Shown here piece after piece: positions 4,810 to 10,365 of a stretch of 10,539 nucleotides of DNA. Made by a program: the position numbers and the translations under genes. Below the pieces are notes generated by a model. That model ran no database searches, had not been told where the DNA came from, and saw nothing but the letters and a program-made list of their open reading frames with translations. Source of the stretch: Candidatus Iainarchaeum sp. Its GTDB lineage: Archaea > Iainarchaeota > Iainarchaeia > Iainarchaeales > GCA-2688035. Each line of letters begins with the position of its first letter. Position 1 is the stretch's first letter. The stretch is from NCBI GenBank assembly GCA_016931555.1, contig JAFGEM010000122.1, positions 1-10,539 on the forward strand, given 5' to 3'.

Positions 4810-7191
4810 ATGAAATATAACTATGCTTTTCTCGCGTTATCCCTTATTTTAGTACTAGCCTTGTTGGGCTGTCCAGAAATTCCAATAGGCCCGCAGCCTC
4901 CAGGCCCCGGTCCCAGCCCGGGAAGCGGGGATTATTACGAATCACAATACTTTAGAATAAAAACGCCTGCTGGCTGGACAGTGCAGGAAAACATTCAGGA
5001 GAATGAAATAGTGAGATTTCTTAACATTGCGGATTCAACAATAATTGCAATATCAGTTTTTCCCGCGCCAACAGCATTCCATCCATCCTTTGACTCTTTC
5101 TCCCAAGCTTCCCAAGAGTCTGTAACAGCAGAAGGATTATTCACTGTAACAGAAACCAGAAATTCCAAACTCGCGGGAAACACTGCATTGGAACTGCTTC
5201 TTGAAACAAGCCAAACGCCAAAAACAAAATCAAGGTCTTTTTTAACAATCAGAAACAACAACATTTACACAGTAGAGTATGCTGCATTCGAATCAAATTA
5301 TGACCTTTACATGCCTATTTTTGAGGAAACAGCAGGTTCCATGGAAATTCCCACAGCACTTTCCGATTACACACACGCAGTCTTTAAAATCAAGTATCCC
5401 CAAGGCTGGACAGTGGAAGAATGGCCCGCAGCCTCAGTAACAGACTTTTACGATTATTTTGGACAAGCCGGATTCCAGATTTTTGTTGAAGAAGTTGAAG
5501 CAAACACAAATCTTGATTCTTACGCTGCAAACGCAATTGGACTGCTCTCCCTTGGGGAAAACACAGAAGTGCAGGAACCTACAGATTACAATATTGCAGG
5601 GCAGCCTGCAAAAAAAGTTGTTTACATTGTAAGTGATCCAGAGGATGAAGAATTCAAGGGAAACGAAATATATGTTATCAGCAACAACAAGGCATACATC
5701 ATAACATACGCAACCTACACTTCCAATTATGCATTTTATGAAACAATTTTCAGCCAAATGCTGGGCTCCATGCAGTTAATTGCAGGGGAAATTCCAACAC
5801 CAGAAGGAGATTGTTATTCCCAATACCAAAGAACAAGCGACATATGCGATTCCCTGTCAAGCAGTGATTTAAGAGACAATTGTTATGAAGACTATGCAGA
5901 ATTAAACCAAAACCCGTTTTTCTGCGACCAAATAACAGAGGAAACAAAAAAACAGAATTGCTACACAAACGTTGGAAACCCAGCCAACCTGCCGCCATGC
6001 GAAAACCCAATAGATCCAGGACAATACCAAGAATTCATTGACCAGTGCTCCTCAGAGCCTGAAGGCTCGCAGAGAGACTCGTGCTTAGTGGATCTTGCGA
6101 AAACAAAAAACCTCACTGCATTATGCAGTTTCCTTAAGGTAATATCAAAAGACGATTGCCTTTTGGGTGTAGCAACAGGAAACAACGATGCAAACACATG
6201 CAAACAAATCTTTCAGAGGGGCCAGAGAAACTCCTGCCTTTACACAATAGGCATGGCAAAAAATGATTTGGAGGCATGCAAAGCCATAGAAGAAGCAGAC
6301 ACTTCCGCAATTGAAAAAAGAGACTCCTGCCTAAACAATGCTGCCGTAGCAACATCAAATGCCACAGCATGCAGTTTCATGAGTGCTTCAATCAAAGACG
6401 GCACTTATATTAGGGACGATTGTTACTGGGATGTATTCCAGAAAACCAGTAACATGCAATTATGCGAAAAACTAATTGACACAGAAAGGAAAACAGAATG
6501 CCTGAATTCAACAGTCGTTACCAATGAAGACATAGATGACTGCAAAGCGCTTCCCACAGACCAAAACATAGATGCCTGCTTAAAAAACATTGCAATAACC
6601 CAAGAAAACTATTTAATCTGCGCAGAAATAACAGATTCAAACTCAAGAGGCAGTTGTTACAATGAATTGACAAGCTTCTTTGATTCAAACAGCAATGACA
6701 CCCTGTGCAAATTAATAGTAAGGGCAGAAGACAAGTCCAACTGCTACAAAAAATTGGCAGACGCAACTTTAAACGAAGAGTACTGCAATAAATTGAGTGT
6801 TACCAAGGATAGATCTGAGTGCATTTCCTCCCTGGGAATAGAAAAAAGCGACCCCTCTGTTTGTGAAAAAATACTCAAAACCCAGACAGTGCCCTGGGAT
6901 GACTGCTTTGAAGCAATAGCACTTGCAACGGATGATGCAGACCTTTGCACAAGAATCCAAAGTGTCGTTAGAATGTTTTCCTGTGTGGGAGACCTTGCAG
7001 TCGAACTGAAAAGCCTTGGAATCTGCGACGTATTCCCGGATCGCTATGTTCTGAGTTACAGCAGCTATGCTTTGGACCACCTGTGCTACAAATACTATTC
7101 AATCGAAACAGACGACAACCTAATATGCGACAGGATTCCCGCAGGCGATGTACACGACGCATGCGTAGACCAGAACGTTTCATTCAGGTAA
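4810..7191 (+). CDS. Large lipoprotein: two PsbP-like domains plus about 16 two-cysteine repeats
   Basis: 793 residues. The signal MKYNYAFLALSLILVLALLGC carries a lipobox (LLGC, Cys21) and is followed by a Pro/Gly linker (22-40). Two PsbP-like alpha/beta domains follow, at about 41-180 (YFRIKTPAGWTV ... FEETAGSMEI) and 184-325 (VFKIKYPQGWTV ... FSQMLGSMQLI). From residue 335 to the end there are about 16 copies of a roughly 25-residue repeat, C-[YL]-x3-A-x4-D-x2-[LC]-C-x2-I-x-n-[KR]-D-x, where the C-x13-C spacing is kept in almost every copy. Paired cysteines imply disulfide-closed helical hairpins outside the cell (inference). No membrane anchor occurs other than the lipid. An ATG at 4747 would give a 21-residue longer N-terminus without a better signal; box A spacing favours 4810. 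The function is unknown, and a surface scaffold or binding role is a guess. Confidence 0.88.
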   Translation: MKYNYAFLALSLILVLALLGCPEIPIGPQPPGPGPSPGSGDYYESQYFRIKTPAGWTVQENIQENEIVRFLNIADSTIIAISVFPAPTAFHPSFDSFSQASQESVTAEGLFTVTETRNSKLAGNTALELLLETSQTPKTKSRSFLTIRNNNIYTVEYAAFESNYDLYMPIFEETAGSMEIPTALSDYTHAVFKIKYPQGWTVEEWPAASVTDFYDYFGQAGFQIFVEEVEANTNLDSYAANAIGLLSLGENTEVQEPTDYNIAGQPAKKVVYIVSDPEDEEFKGNEIYVISNNKAYIITYATYTSNYAFYETIFSQMLGSMQLIAGEIPTPEGDCYSQYQRTSDICDSLSSSDLRDNCYEDYAELNQNPFFCDQITEETKKQNCYTNVGNPANLPPCENPIDPGQYQEFIDQCSSEPEGSQRDSCLVDLAKTKNLTALCSFLKVISKDDCLLGVATGNNDANTCKQIFQRGQRNSCLYTIGMAKNDLEACKAIEEADTSAIEKRDSCLNNAAVATSNATACSFMSASIKDGTYIRDDCYWDVFQKTSNMQLCEKLIDTERKTECLNSTVVTNEDIDDCKALPTDQNIDACLKNIAITQENYLICAEITDSNSRGSCYNELTSFFDSNSNDTLCKLIVRAEDKSNCYKKLADATLNEEYCNKLSVTKDRSECISSLGIEKSDPSVCEKILKTQTVPWDDCFEAIALATDDADLCTRIQSVVRMFSCVGDLAVELKSLGICDVFPDRYVLSYSSYALDHLCYKYYSIETDDNLICDRIPAGDVHDACVDQNVSFR
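5812..7176 (+). repeat. Coding region of the two-cysteine repeats
   Basis: Examples of the 15-residue C-to-C core are CYEDYAELNQNPFFC, CLVDLAKTKNLTALC, CLLGVATGNNDANTC, CYKKLADATLNEEYC, CFEAIALATDDADLC and CYKYYSIETDDNLIC. One unit is expanded to 18 residues (CYNELTSFFDSNSNDTLC) and one early unit is 14. Cores are linked by 9-16 residues of the form xxI...(K/R)D/N/S. Confidence 0.8.
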
Positions 7192-7205
7192 AAAAACATT
7201 TAAAT

Positions 7206-7256
7206 GAGCCTTTCGAAGCACTCTTTTCATTCGCTTTCAAAAGCCTTGGGAAAAAC
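7206..7256 (+). repeat. Hairpin element, copy 1
   Basis: AGCCTTTCGAAGC (7207-7219) and GCTTTCAAAAGCC (7233-7245) form an imperfect stem: CTTT/AAAG, then GAAGC with GCTTTC. It is followed by the tail TTGGGAAAAA. The arms, the loop start ACTC and the tail match copy 2 closely. The copy starts 15 nt after the lipoprotein stop codon. Confidence 0.7.
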
Positions 7257-7265
7257 CATTTAAAT
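7257..7265 (+). promoter_or_regulatory. Possible box A for the tRNA-Ser transcript
   Basis: CATTTAAAT lies about 33 nt before the first GCAGAGG copy (7295) and is the nearest good TATA-like element upstream of tRNA-Ser. No box A is visible at the expected distance from 7385. TATAAAAAT at 7276-7284 is an alternative. Either would place the leader hairpin inside the pre-tRNA. Confidence 0.4.
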
Positions 7266-7292
7266 TAGTTTCCACTATAAAAATAATTAACG

Positions 7293-7398
7293 TGCAGAGG
7301 TGGCGGAAAGCCTTTTGAAGCGCTCGCCTTACAGGCTTGCTTTCGAAAGCCCTGGGAAAAATCGCCACTTATTGCAAGAAGCATGCAGAGGTGGCGGA
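7293..7398 (+). repeat. 15-bp direct repeat of the tRNA-Ser 5' end flanking hairpin copy 2
   Basis: TGCAGAGGTGGCGGA occurs exactly at 7293-7307 and 7384-7398. The second copy is the first 14 nt of tRNA-Ser preceded by T. The 76 bp between them hold hairpin copy 2 and CGCCACTT (7363-7370), which is complementary to AGGTGGCG in both copies. Confidence 0.85.
7308..7361 (+). repeat. Hairpin element, copy 2
   Basis: AAGCCTTTTGAAGC (7308-7321) pairs with GCTTTCGAAAGCCC (7339-7352). CTTTTGAAG/TTTCGAAAG gives nine consecutive pairs with two G-U, and the tail is TGGGAAAAA. The loop contains a small GCC/GGC hairpin around TTACA. The outer helix AGGTGGCG (7298-7305) with CGCCACTT (7363-7370) closes the element into a long hairpin, so it may be a structured RNA. 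Confidence 0.7.
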
Positions 7399-7423
7399 GC
7401 GGTTAACGCGCGAGCCTGCTAAG

Positions 7424-7457
7424 GCCTTTTCTTTGGAAAAGAAAAGCCCTGGGAAAA
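7424..7457 (+). repeat. Hairpin element, copy 3, inside the tRNA-Ser intron
   Basis: GCCTTTTCTTT (7424-7434) pairs with AAAGAAAAGCC (7438-7448), nine uninterrupted pairs plus the same unpaired C near the base, and then CTGGGAAAA. Stem sequence differs from copies 1 and 2, but the GCCTTT start and the AAAGCCCTGGGAAAA end are shared. Confidence 0.6.
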
Positions 7458-7462
7458 GAAAA

Positions 7463-7494
7463 GATTTTTGCTGCGCAAAAATCAATTTTTTTTT
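7463..7494 (+). terminator. Terminator-like hairpin plus T9 within the tRNA-Ser intron
   Basis: GATTTTTG (7463-7470) and CAAAAATC (7476-7483) form a perfect 8-bp stem with loop CTGCG, followed after AA by nine T (7486-7494). By composition this is the strongest terminator-like signal in the window, yet it precedes the 3' exon of the tRNA. Confidence 0.55.
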
Positions 7495-7596
7495 GTTTCA
7501 AATTTGTTCGTAGTAAGCTCGTTTCCGAAAGGAAGCATGGGTTCAAATCCCATCCTCTGCGTTAACTTTTTCTTTATTGGGCTTAGCATCTTTAGC

Positions 7597-7944
7597 TCAT
7601 TTTTTCAGATTCAGGCTCCTGTAAAAATGTCGCATTCTCCAGTTAAGCCATCTGCGATTTTTCGGGTCAAGTTTTCCGCTGCGCAGATTCCTGTCTGGCA
7701 AACCCAATTCGCTTAAGGCAACAGTCCAGTAAGCGTGTTTAATAGTTGTGGGTCGCATCCACTCGTATCCTGGGCGCGCTGCTTTTTCTATCTCTTGTTT
7801 AATTGCTGCTTCGACTTTTTTCTTGAAGGAGGGATCAACTGGCGGTTCTCTCGGCAGCATTGCCTGCCTTCTTTTTTCCTTTGCGAGTTTGCGCGCTTCA
7901 TTGGTCCGCCTTTTTCTCTTGGGTGAACGTGTTTTTCTACTCAT
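7597..7944 (-). CDS. Small basic protein, unrecognised
   Basis: 115 residues. The first 30 residues are extremely basic (MSRKTRSPKRKRR, then RKLAKEKRRQAM). A predicted helix follows (PSFKKKVEAAIKQEIEKAA), then a compact C-terminal part rich in Trp, Tyr and Arg (YEWMRPTTIKHAYWTVALSELGLPD ... RRWLNWRMRHFYRSLNLKK). Charge and aromatic content suggest nucleic-acid binding (inference); I recognise no family, and there are no cysteine pairs or signal peptide. ATG at 7944 is chosen over an upstream in-frame start because GAGTGAT sits 3 nt before it. The gene follows the PsbP-like lipoprotein gene by 48 nt without a clear box A, so cotranscription is plausible. It converges on tRNA-Ser. Confidence 0.75.
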   Translation of the reverse strand: MSRKTRSPKRKRRTNEARKLAKEKRRQAMLPREPPVDPSFKKKVEAAIKQEIEKAARPGYEWMRPTTIKHAYWTVALSELGLPDRNLRSGKLDPKNRRWLNWRMRHFYRSLNLKK

Positions 7945-7947
7945 AAA

Positions 7948-7954
7948 ATCACTC
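7948..7954 (-). promoter_or_regulatory. Ribosome binding site of the small basic protein, decides the start
   Basis: GAGTGAT on the - strand, 3 nt before ATG at 7944. It makes the shorter frame the likely gene, because an upstream in-frame start at 7986 would put this site inside the coding region. Confidence 0.55.
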
Positions 7955-7992
7955 TTCTGCAATGCAGCCAGTAAAAACGTTTTCAATTACGC

Positions 7993-8481
7993 CTATTTGA
8001 ATTCAAAAGAATTAATCATTTCTTCTATTGTGCTAATGTATGCATTGTATTTTTCCATTACTATTCCATAGGATAGAATGTATTCTTTGTTGTCTTTTAT
8101 TGTCCAGATGTATGCAAAGCTTCCTGTATTTTCAGAATCAGTGCCTACTATTTTGAATGCAGGGTTTTCCCCGATTATGATTGGGGCGCGTTCCACAACG
8201 TAAAAACCCTGGCTTTCCAAAGAACCAATTATTTCTTCTATATTCTGTTCGGGGTCTGTAATGTCCTGTGGTATTGGTTTAATGCTGACCACTGAAAAAT
8301 GCGCTGCTGCCTGGGGCTGCAGAAAATCAACTATTCTCCCCTCAAAATTTTCCCTTACCTGCCAATCCTGCGGATACTTTATTTTGAACTGGGAGTGATC
8401 ATAACTTGTAAAGCCATCTAAAATACACCCGCTAATTGCAATTACTATAAGCAGTGAAATCAAGAAAATTGCTTTGCGCAT
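7993..8481 (-). CDS. PsbP-like lipoprotein
   Basis: 162 residues. The signal MRKAIFLISLLIVIAISGC has a lipobox (ISGC, Cys19), predicting an exported, lipid-anchored protein. Residues 25-162 form one PsbP-like alpha/beta domain. It opens with QFKIKYPQDWQVRE, has the central GENPAFKIVGTDSE strand pair and NKEYILSYGI, and ends with the helix YISTIEEMINSFEF. The same opening, aromatic-strand and closing-helix pattern occurs twice in the 4810-7191 lipoprotein and once at the end of the 8526-9875 protein. The start is supported by TTTATTTT centred about 26 nt upstream (leaderless). The role is unknown; archaeal PsbP-like lipoproteins have no established photosynthetic link. Confidence 0.88.
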   Translation of the reverse strand: MRKAIFLISLLIVIAISGCILDGFTSYDHSQFKIKYPQDWQVRENFEGRIVDFLQPQAAAHFSVVSIKPIPQDITDPEQNIEEIIGSLESQGFYVVERAPIIIGENPAFKIVGTDSENTGSFAYIWTIKDNKEYILSYGIVMEKYNAYISTIEEMINSFEFK

Positions 8482-8500
8482 ACTCTTCTAATTGTTTTTT

Positions 8501-8513
8501 CTAAAATAAATAG
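8501..8513 (-). promoter_or_regulatory. Box A promoter of the PsbP-like lipoprotein gene
   Basis: CTATTTATTTTAG on the - strand, core at 8510-8503, is centred about 26 nt before ATG at 8481. This fits a leaderless transcript separate from the upstream gene. Confidence 0.5.
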
Positions 8514-8525
8514 TTTTTGGTTTAG

Positions 8526-9875
8526 TTAATGGGTTTTAATTGACATTACAGTCCTCAGGAAAAGGTCTTCAATATGCTTGAATTCCTCTGAAGGCGCTGT
8601 AAAAGAAACCCCAAAGAGCTTTTTCTTGTGCAGTATAAACAGAATTTTTGTTGAATATTCCCTGCCCTTGCTGTCATCAGTGTACTCAACAAAAACATTG
8701 TTGTTTGATTCCTTGCTTACAACAATATTCTTGTTTTTGTCTTCCTCTATTTCCTGCATTATGTGCGACAAGTGGTCTCTAATGCCGGATCCGACTAAGG
8801 GAGCAGTTGTCAGTTCAAATGAAAAATAGCCTTTTGCAACTGATATTACTGCGTTTCCCGATCTTTCCTTGCTTATTGGCCAGTTTGGATAAGCAACTGA
8901 AAGGCCTTTTTCCTTGTATTCTATAAGCTTCTTGTCTTCTTCAGTGAGTTTTACTGGCTTCACTGGCTCTGGTTTTAACTCTTCAGGCAAAGGTTCTATT
9001 GAAGGCATTTCTTCTGGAAATTTCTCTATTTTCACAGGCTCTGGCGCTATGGGCTTTTTTTCTTTTTGGGGCATTTTCTCTATTTTTTTCGCTAAATCAT
9101 CAAATTTGCCCGGAGAATATTCTGCCTCCTCCTCTTCCTCGCTTGGGGAATATTCTGCCTCCTCCTCTTCCTTTTCTTTTTCCGCCTGTTTTTTTGCAAG
9201 ATCCTCTTTTAAAATCTCCCAAGGTTTTTTTTCCGGCTTTTCTTCAACATTTTCAGGCTCTTTAACAGGCTCTGGTTTTATTGTTTCTTCAGCAGGCTCA
9301 GGCTCTATGCTTGGAATCGCGGGCTCTGCCATTGCCTTTTTGAGCTCTTCCTTTGCAGCTGCAATTTTCTTCATTTTCTCTCTGAGCTTCTTAGCCGCTT
9401 TCATTTCTTTTTTTACTGTCTCCATTTTCTTTTTTACCTGCTTTTTCTGCATTGCATTAGTGGCTGCCTTGATTCCCCCGTGCTCTTTTTCTGTCTTTTT
9501 TATCTGATATAACTCTGAAGTTTCTTTCTTAATGTTTGTTTCAAGCTTTCTCAATTCCGACTTGATATTATTCTGTTTTTCTTTCAGTTTCTTAACCATG
9601 TCTTTGCGGGTTTCATACTCCTTCTTCTTTGCCTCAAGCTTGTTAATCTTGTTTTTCAACCTTGTTTCCTTGGCTTCAGTAATTTCCACTGTTTCATTAA
9701 CCTTTTGCTTTTCAATATCTACAAGCTTGGTCAGTACTCCGCTGAGCTTATTCTCCAAATCAGACTCTTTTTTCAGCAATTCAATAGTACTTTTTTCCCG
9801 CGCCATTATCTCTACTGACAAGTCTTTGATTTGTTCCCTCAAACCACTTATTTTTTCCGTCAATGTTTGCGGCAT
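8526..9875 (-). CDS. Coiled-coil protein with acidic/proline linker and C-terminal PsbP-like domain
   Basis: 449 residues. Residues 1-183 are heptad-like and rich in Lys, Glu and Leu, predicting a long coiled coil. Residues 184-315 form a Pro/Glu/Lys linker with EPEP and KPEP motifs, and contain an 11-residue tandem repeat with core EEEEAEYSP (236-244 and 247-255). Residues 318-449 match the PsbP-like pattern (KGLSVAYPNWPISKE ... KLFGVSFTAPSEEF ... LFLRTVMSIKT), but more distantly than the lipoprotein copies. There is no signal peptide, so it is predicted cytoplasmic or peripheral, unlike its lipoprotein relatives. ATG at 9875 follows the upstream stop codon by 1 nt, so translational coupling is likely. 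The function is unknown; a tether or scaffold fits the architecture (inference). Confidence 0.88.
   Translation of the reverse strand: MPQTLTEKISGLREQIKDLSVEIMAREKSTIELLKKESDLENKLSGVLTKLVDIEKQKVNETVEITEAKETRLKNKINKLEAKKKEYETRKDMVKKLKEKQNNIKSELRKLETNIKKETSELYQIKKTEKEHGGIKAATNAMQKKQVKKKMETVKKEMKAAKKLREKMKKIAAAKEELKKAMAEPAIPSIEPEPAEETIKPEPVKEPENVEEKPEKKPWEILKEDLAKKQAEKEKEEEEAEYSPSEEEEEAEYSPGKFDDLAKKIEKMPQKEKKPIAPEPVKIEKFPEEMPSIEPLPEELKPEPVKPVKLTEEDKKLIEYKEKGLSVAYPNWPISKERSGNAVISVAKGYFSFELTTAPLVGSGIRDHLSHIMQEIEEDKNKNIVVSKESNNNVFVEYTDDSKGREYSTKILFILHKKKLFGVSFTAPSEEFKHIEDLFLRTVMSIKTH
9112..9171 (-). repeat. 33-bp period tandem repeat in the acidic linker
   Basis: Two units, 9112-9138 and 9145-9171, share the near-identical 27-bp block containing GAATATTCTGCCTCCTCC at 33-bp spacing. 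They code the two EEEEAEYSP copies. Near identity at the DNA level points to a recent duplication. Confidence 0.8.
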
Positions 9876-9876
9876 T

Positions 9877-10269
9877 TTAATCCCAGCCTACAGTTGCTTC
9901 ATCTAGTCTGGCCAACTGCCTGCGCAATTCCGCACGCCTTTTCTTGGCCTCCAGAATACGAGAGCGCTTTTCATCATAAATCCTTGTAATCTTCTCCAAA
10001 CTATCTACGCGCCTTTTCAAGTCAGCTTCTTCCTGTGCGGATTTCCTTTTAATCCTTTCAAGCTTGCCTTTTTCGTTAGAATAAGTTTTTTTAAGGAGAG
10101 TGTTCAGCTTGTCCTCTGTACTGCTCTTCTTCTTAATGAGAGCCCGTAACCGCTTTTCATTCTCAAAAATCTTTGACCGCGTCTCATTAAGCTTGCTTGT
10201 CAAATCACTTGAGTCTGTCTCGAGTTCATTTGCCTCTGCAGTTCCGGACAGGGTTTTTTTCTTTCCCAA
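9877..10269 (-). CDS. Small coiled-coil protein
   Basis: 130 residues from TTG at 10269. Apart from about 15 polar N-terminal residues, it is predicted to be helical coiled coil almost throughout, rich in Lys, Glu, Arg and Leu (SKIFENEKRLRALIKKKSS ... RRVDSLEKITRIYDEKRSRI ... RRAELRRQLARLDE), and ends ATVGWD. There is no signal peptide or membrane segment. The stop codon lies 1 nt before the start of the next gene, which also begins with a coiled coil, so the two products may form a hetero-oligomer (inference). TTG at 10275 is an alternative start but overlaps the Shine-Dalgarno region; TTG at 10269 has the same spacing seen for ftsZ. No specific family is recognised. Confidence 0.82.
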   Translation of the reverse strand: MGKKKTLSGTAEANELETDSSDLTSKLNETRSKIFENEKRLRALIKKKSSTEDKLNTLLKKTYSNEKGKLERIKRKSAQEEADLKRRVDSLEKITRIYDEKRSRILEAKKRRAELRRQLARLDEATVGWD

Positions 10270-10276
10270 TAACAAA

Positions 10277-10281
10277 ACCTC
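10277..10281 (-). promoter_or_regulatory. Ribosome binding site of the small coiled-coil gene
   Basis: GAGGT on the - strand lies 7 nt before TTG at 10269 and only 1 nt before TTG at 10275, which favours the later start. Confidence 0.45.
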
Positions 10282-10320
10282 TCTTTTTCCTTTTATTTTT
10301 TCTATTATAGATTATAGTTC

Positions 10321-10332
10321 TTAAATATAAAA
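10321..10332 (-). promoter_or_regulatory. Box A promoter of the two coiled-coil genes
   Basis: TTTTATATTTAA on the - strand is the best box A match in the window. It predicts a transcript start near 10301 and a 5' leader of about 30 nt that includes the GAGGT site, so this operon would be leadered. Confidence 0.65.
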
Positions 10333-10365
10333 GTCTTTTGGTTGCCCAAAAAACCCTCAAAAATT

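Larger units (their letters stand above)
7197..7265 (+). repeat. 9-bp direct repeat CATTTAAAT flanking hairpin copy 1
   Basis: CATTTAAAT is found at 7197-7205 and again at 7257-7265, bracketing 51 bp that contain the first hairpin element. The 8-bp core is a palindrome, so the two copies can also pair as an outer stem. The downstream copy resembles a box A, with an expected transcription start near 7287-7290. Confidence 0.7.
7422..7515 (+). other. Intron of tRNA-Ser (position 37/38)
   Basis: Exon CTGC (7416-7419) pairs with intron GTAG (7510-7513), and the bulges are TA|A and TA|A. The outer helix is the anticodon stem. The inner helix is weak (G7423-C7509 and G7424-U7508, then mismatches). 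The intron body carries hairpin copy 3, a 12-nt direct repeat GGAAAAGAAAAG (7435-7446 and 7452-7463), and a hairpin with a T9 tract. Confidence 0.88.
7385..7561 (+). tRNA. tRNA-Ser(GCT) with a 94-nt anticodon-loop intron
   Basis: Spliced length is 83 nt (7385-7421 plus 7516-7561). The acceptor GCAGAGG pairs perfectly with CCTCTGC (7554-7560), and the discriminator is G. The D-arm has a 3-bp stem GCG/CGC with a large loop, as is usual for serine tRNAs. The anticodon stem CGAGC/GCTCG encloses CTGCTAA, giving anticodon GCT (7418-7420). The long variable arm TTTCC-GAAA-GGAAG, the hallmark of class II tRNAs, is complete, and the T-arm ATGGG/CCCAT encloses TTCAAAT. No CCA is encoded. A short T5 run follows at 7567-7571. 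Confidence 0.95.

Noticed and set aside
5561..5576. CCTTGGGGAAAAC, resembling the hairpin tail
   Set aside because: It lies inside coding sequence, has an extra G and has no matching stem upstream.
7295..7384. A second complete tRNA gene starting with GCAGAGG
   Set aside because: No matching CCTCTGC or T-arm occurs before 7385, and the TTACA loop is too short and badly placed for an anticodon arm. Only the first 14 nt look like tRNA.
7197..7515. CRISPR array
   Set aside because: Repeats differ in length and sequence, spacing is irregular, and no Cas gene is in the window.
7468..7716. Reading frame on + through the tRNA-Ser intron and exon
   Set aside because: It runs through tRNA-Ser and the antisense of the small basic protein, and has no plausible protein composition or start signals.
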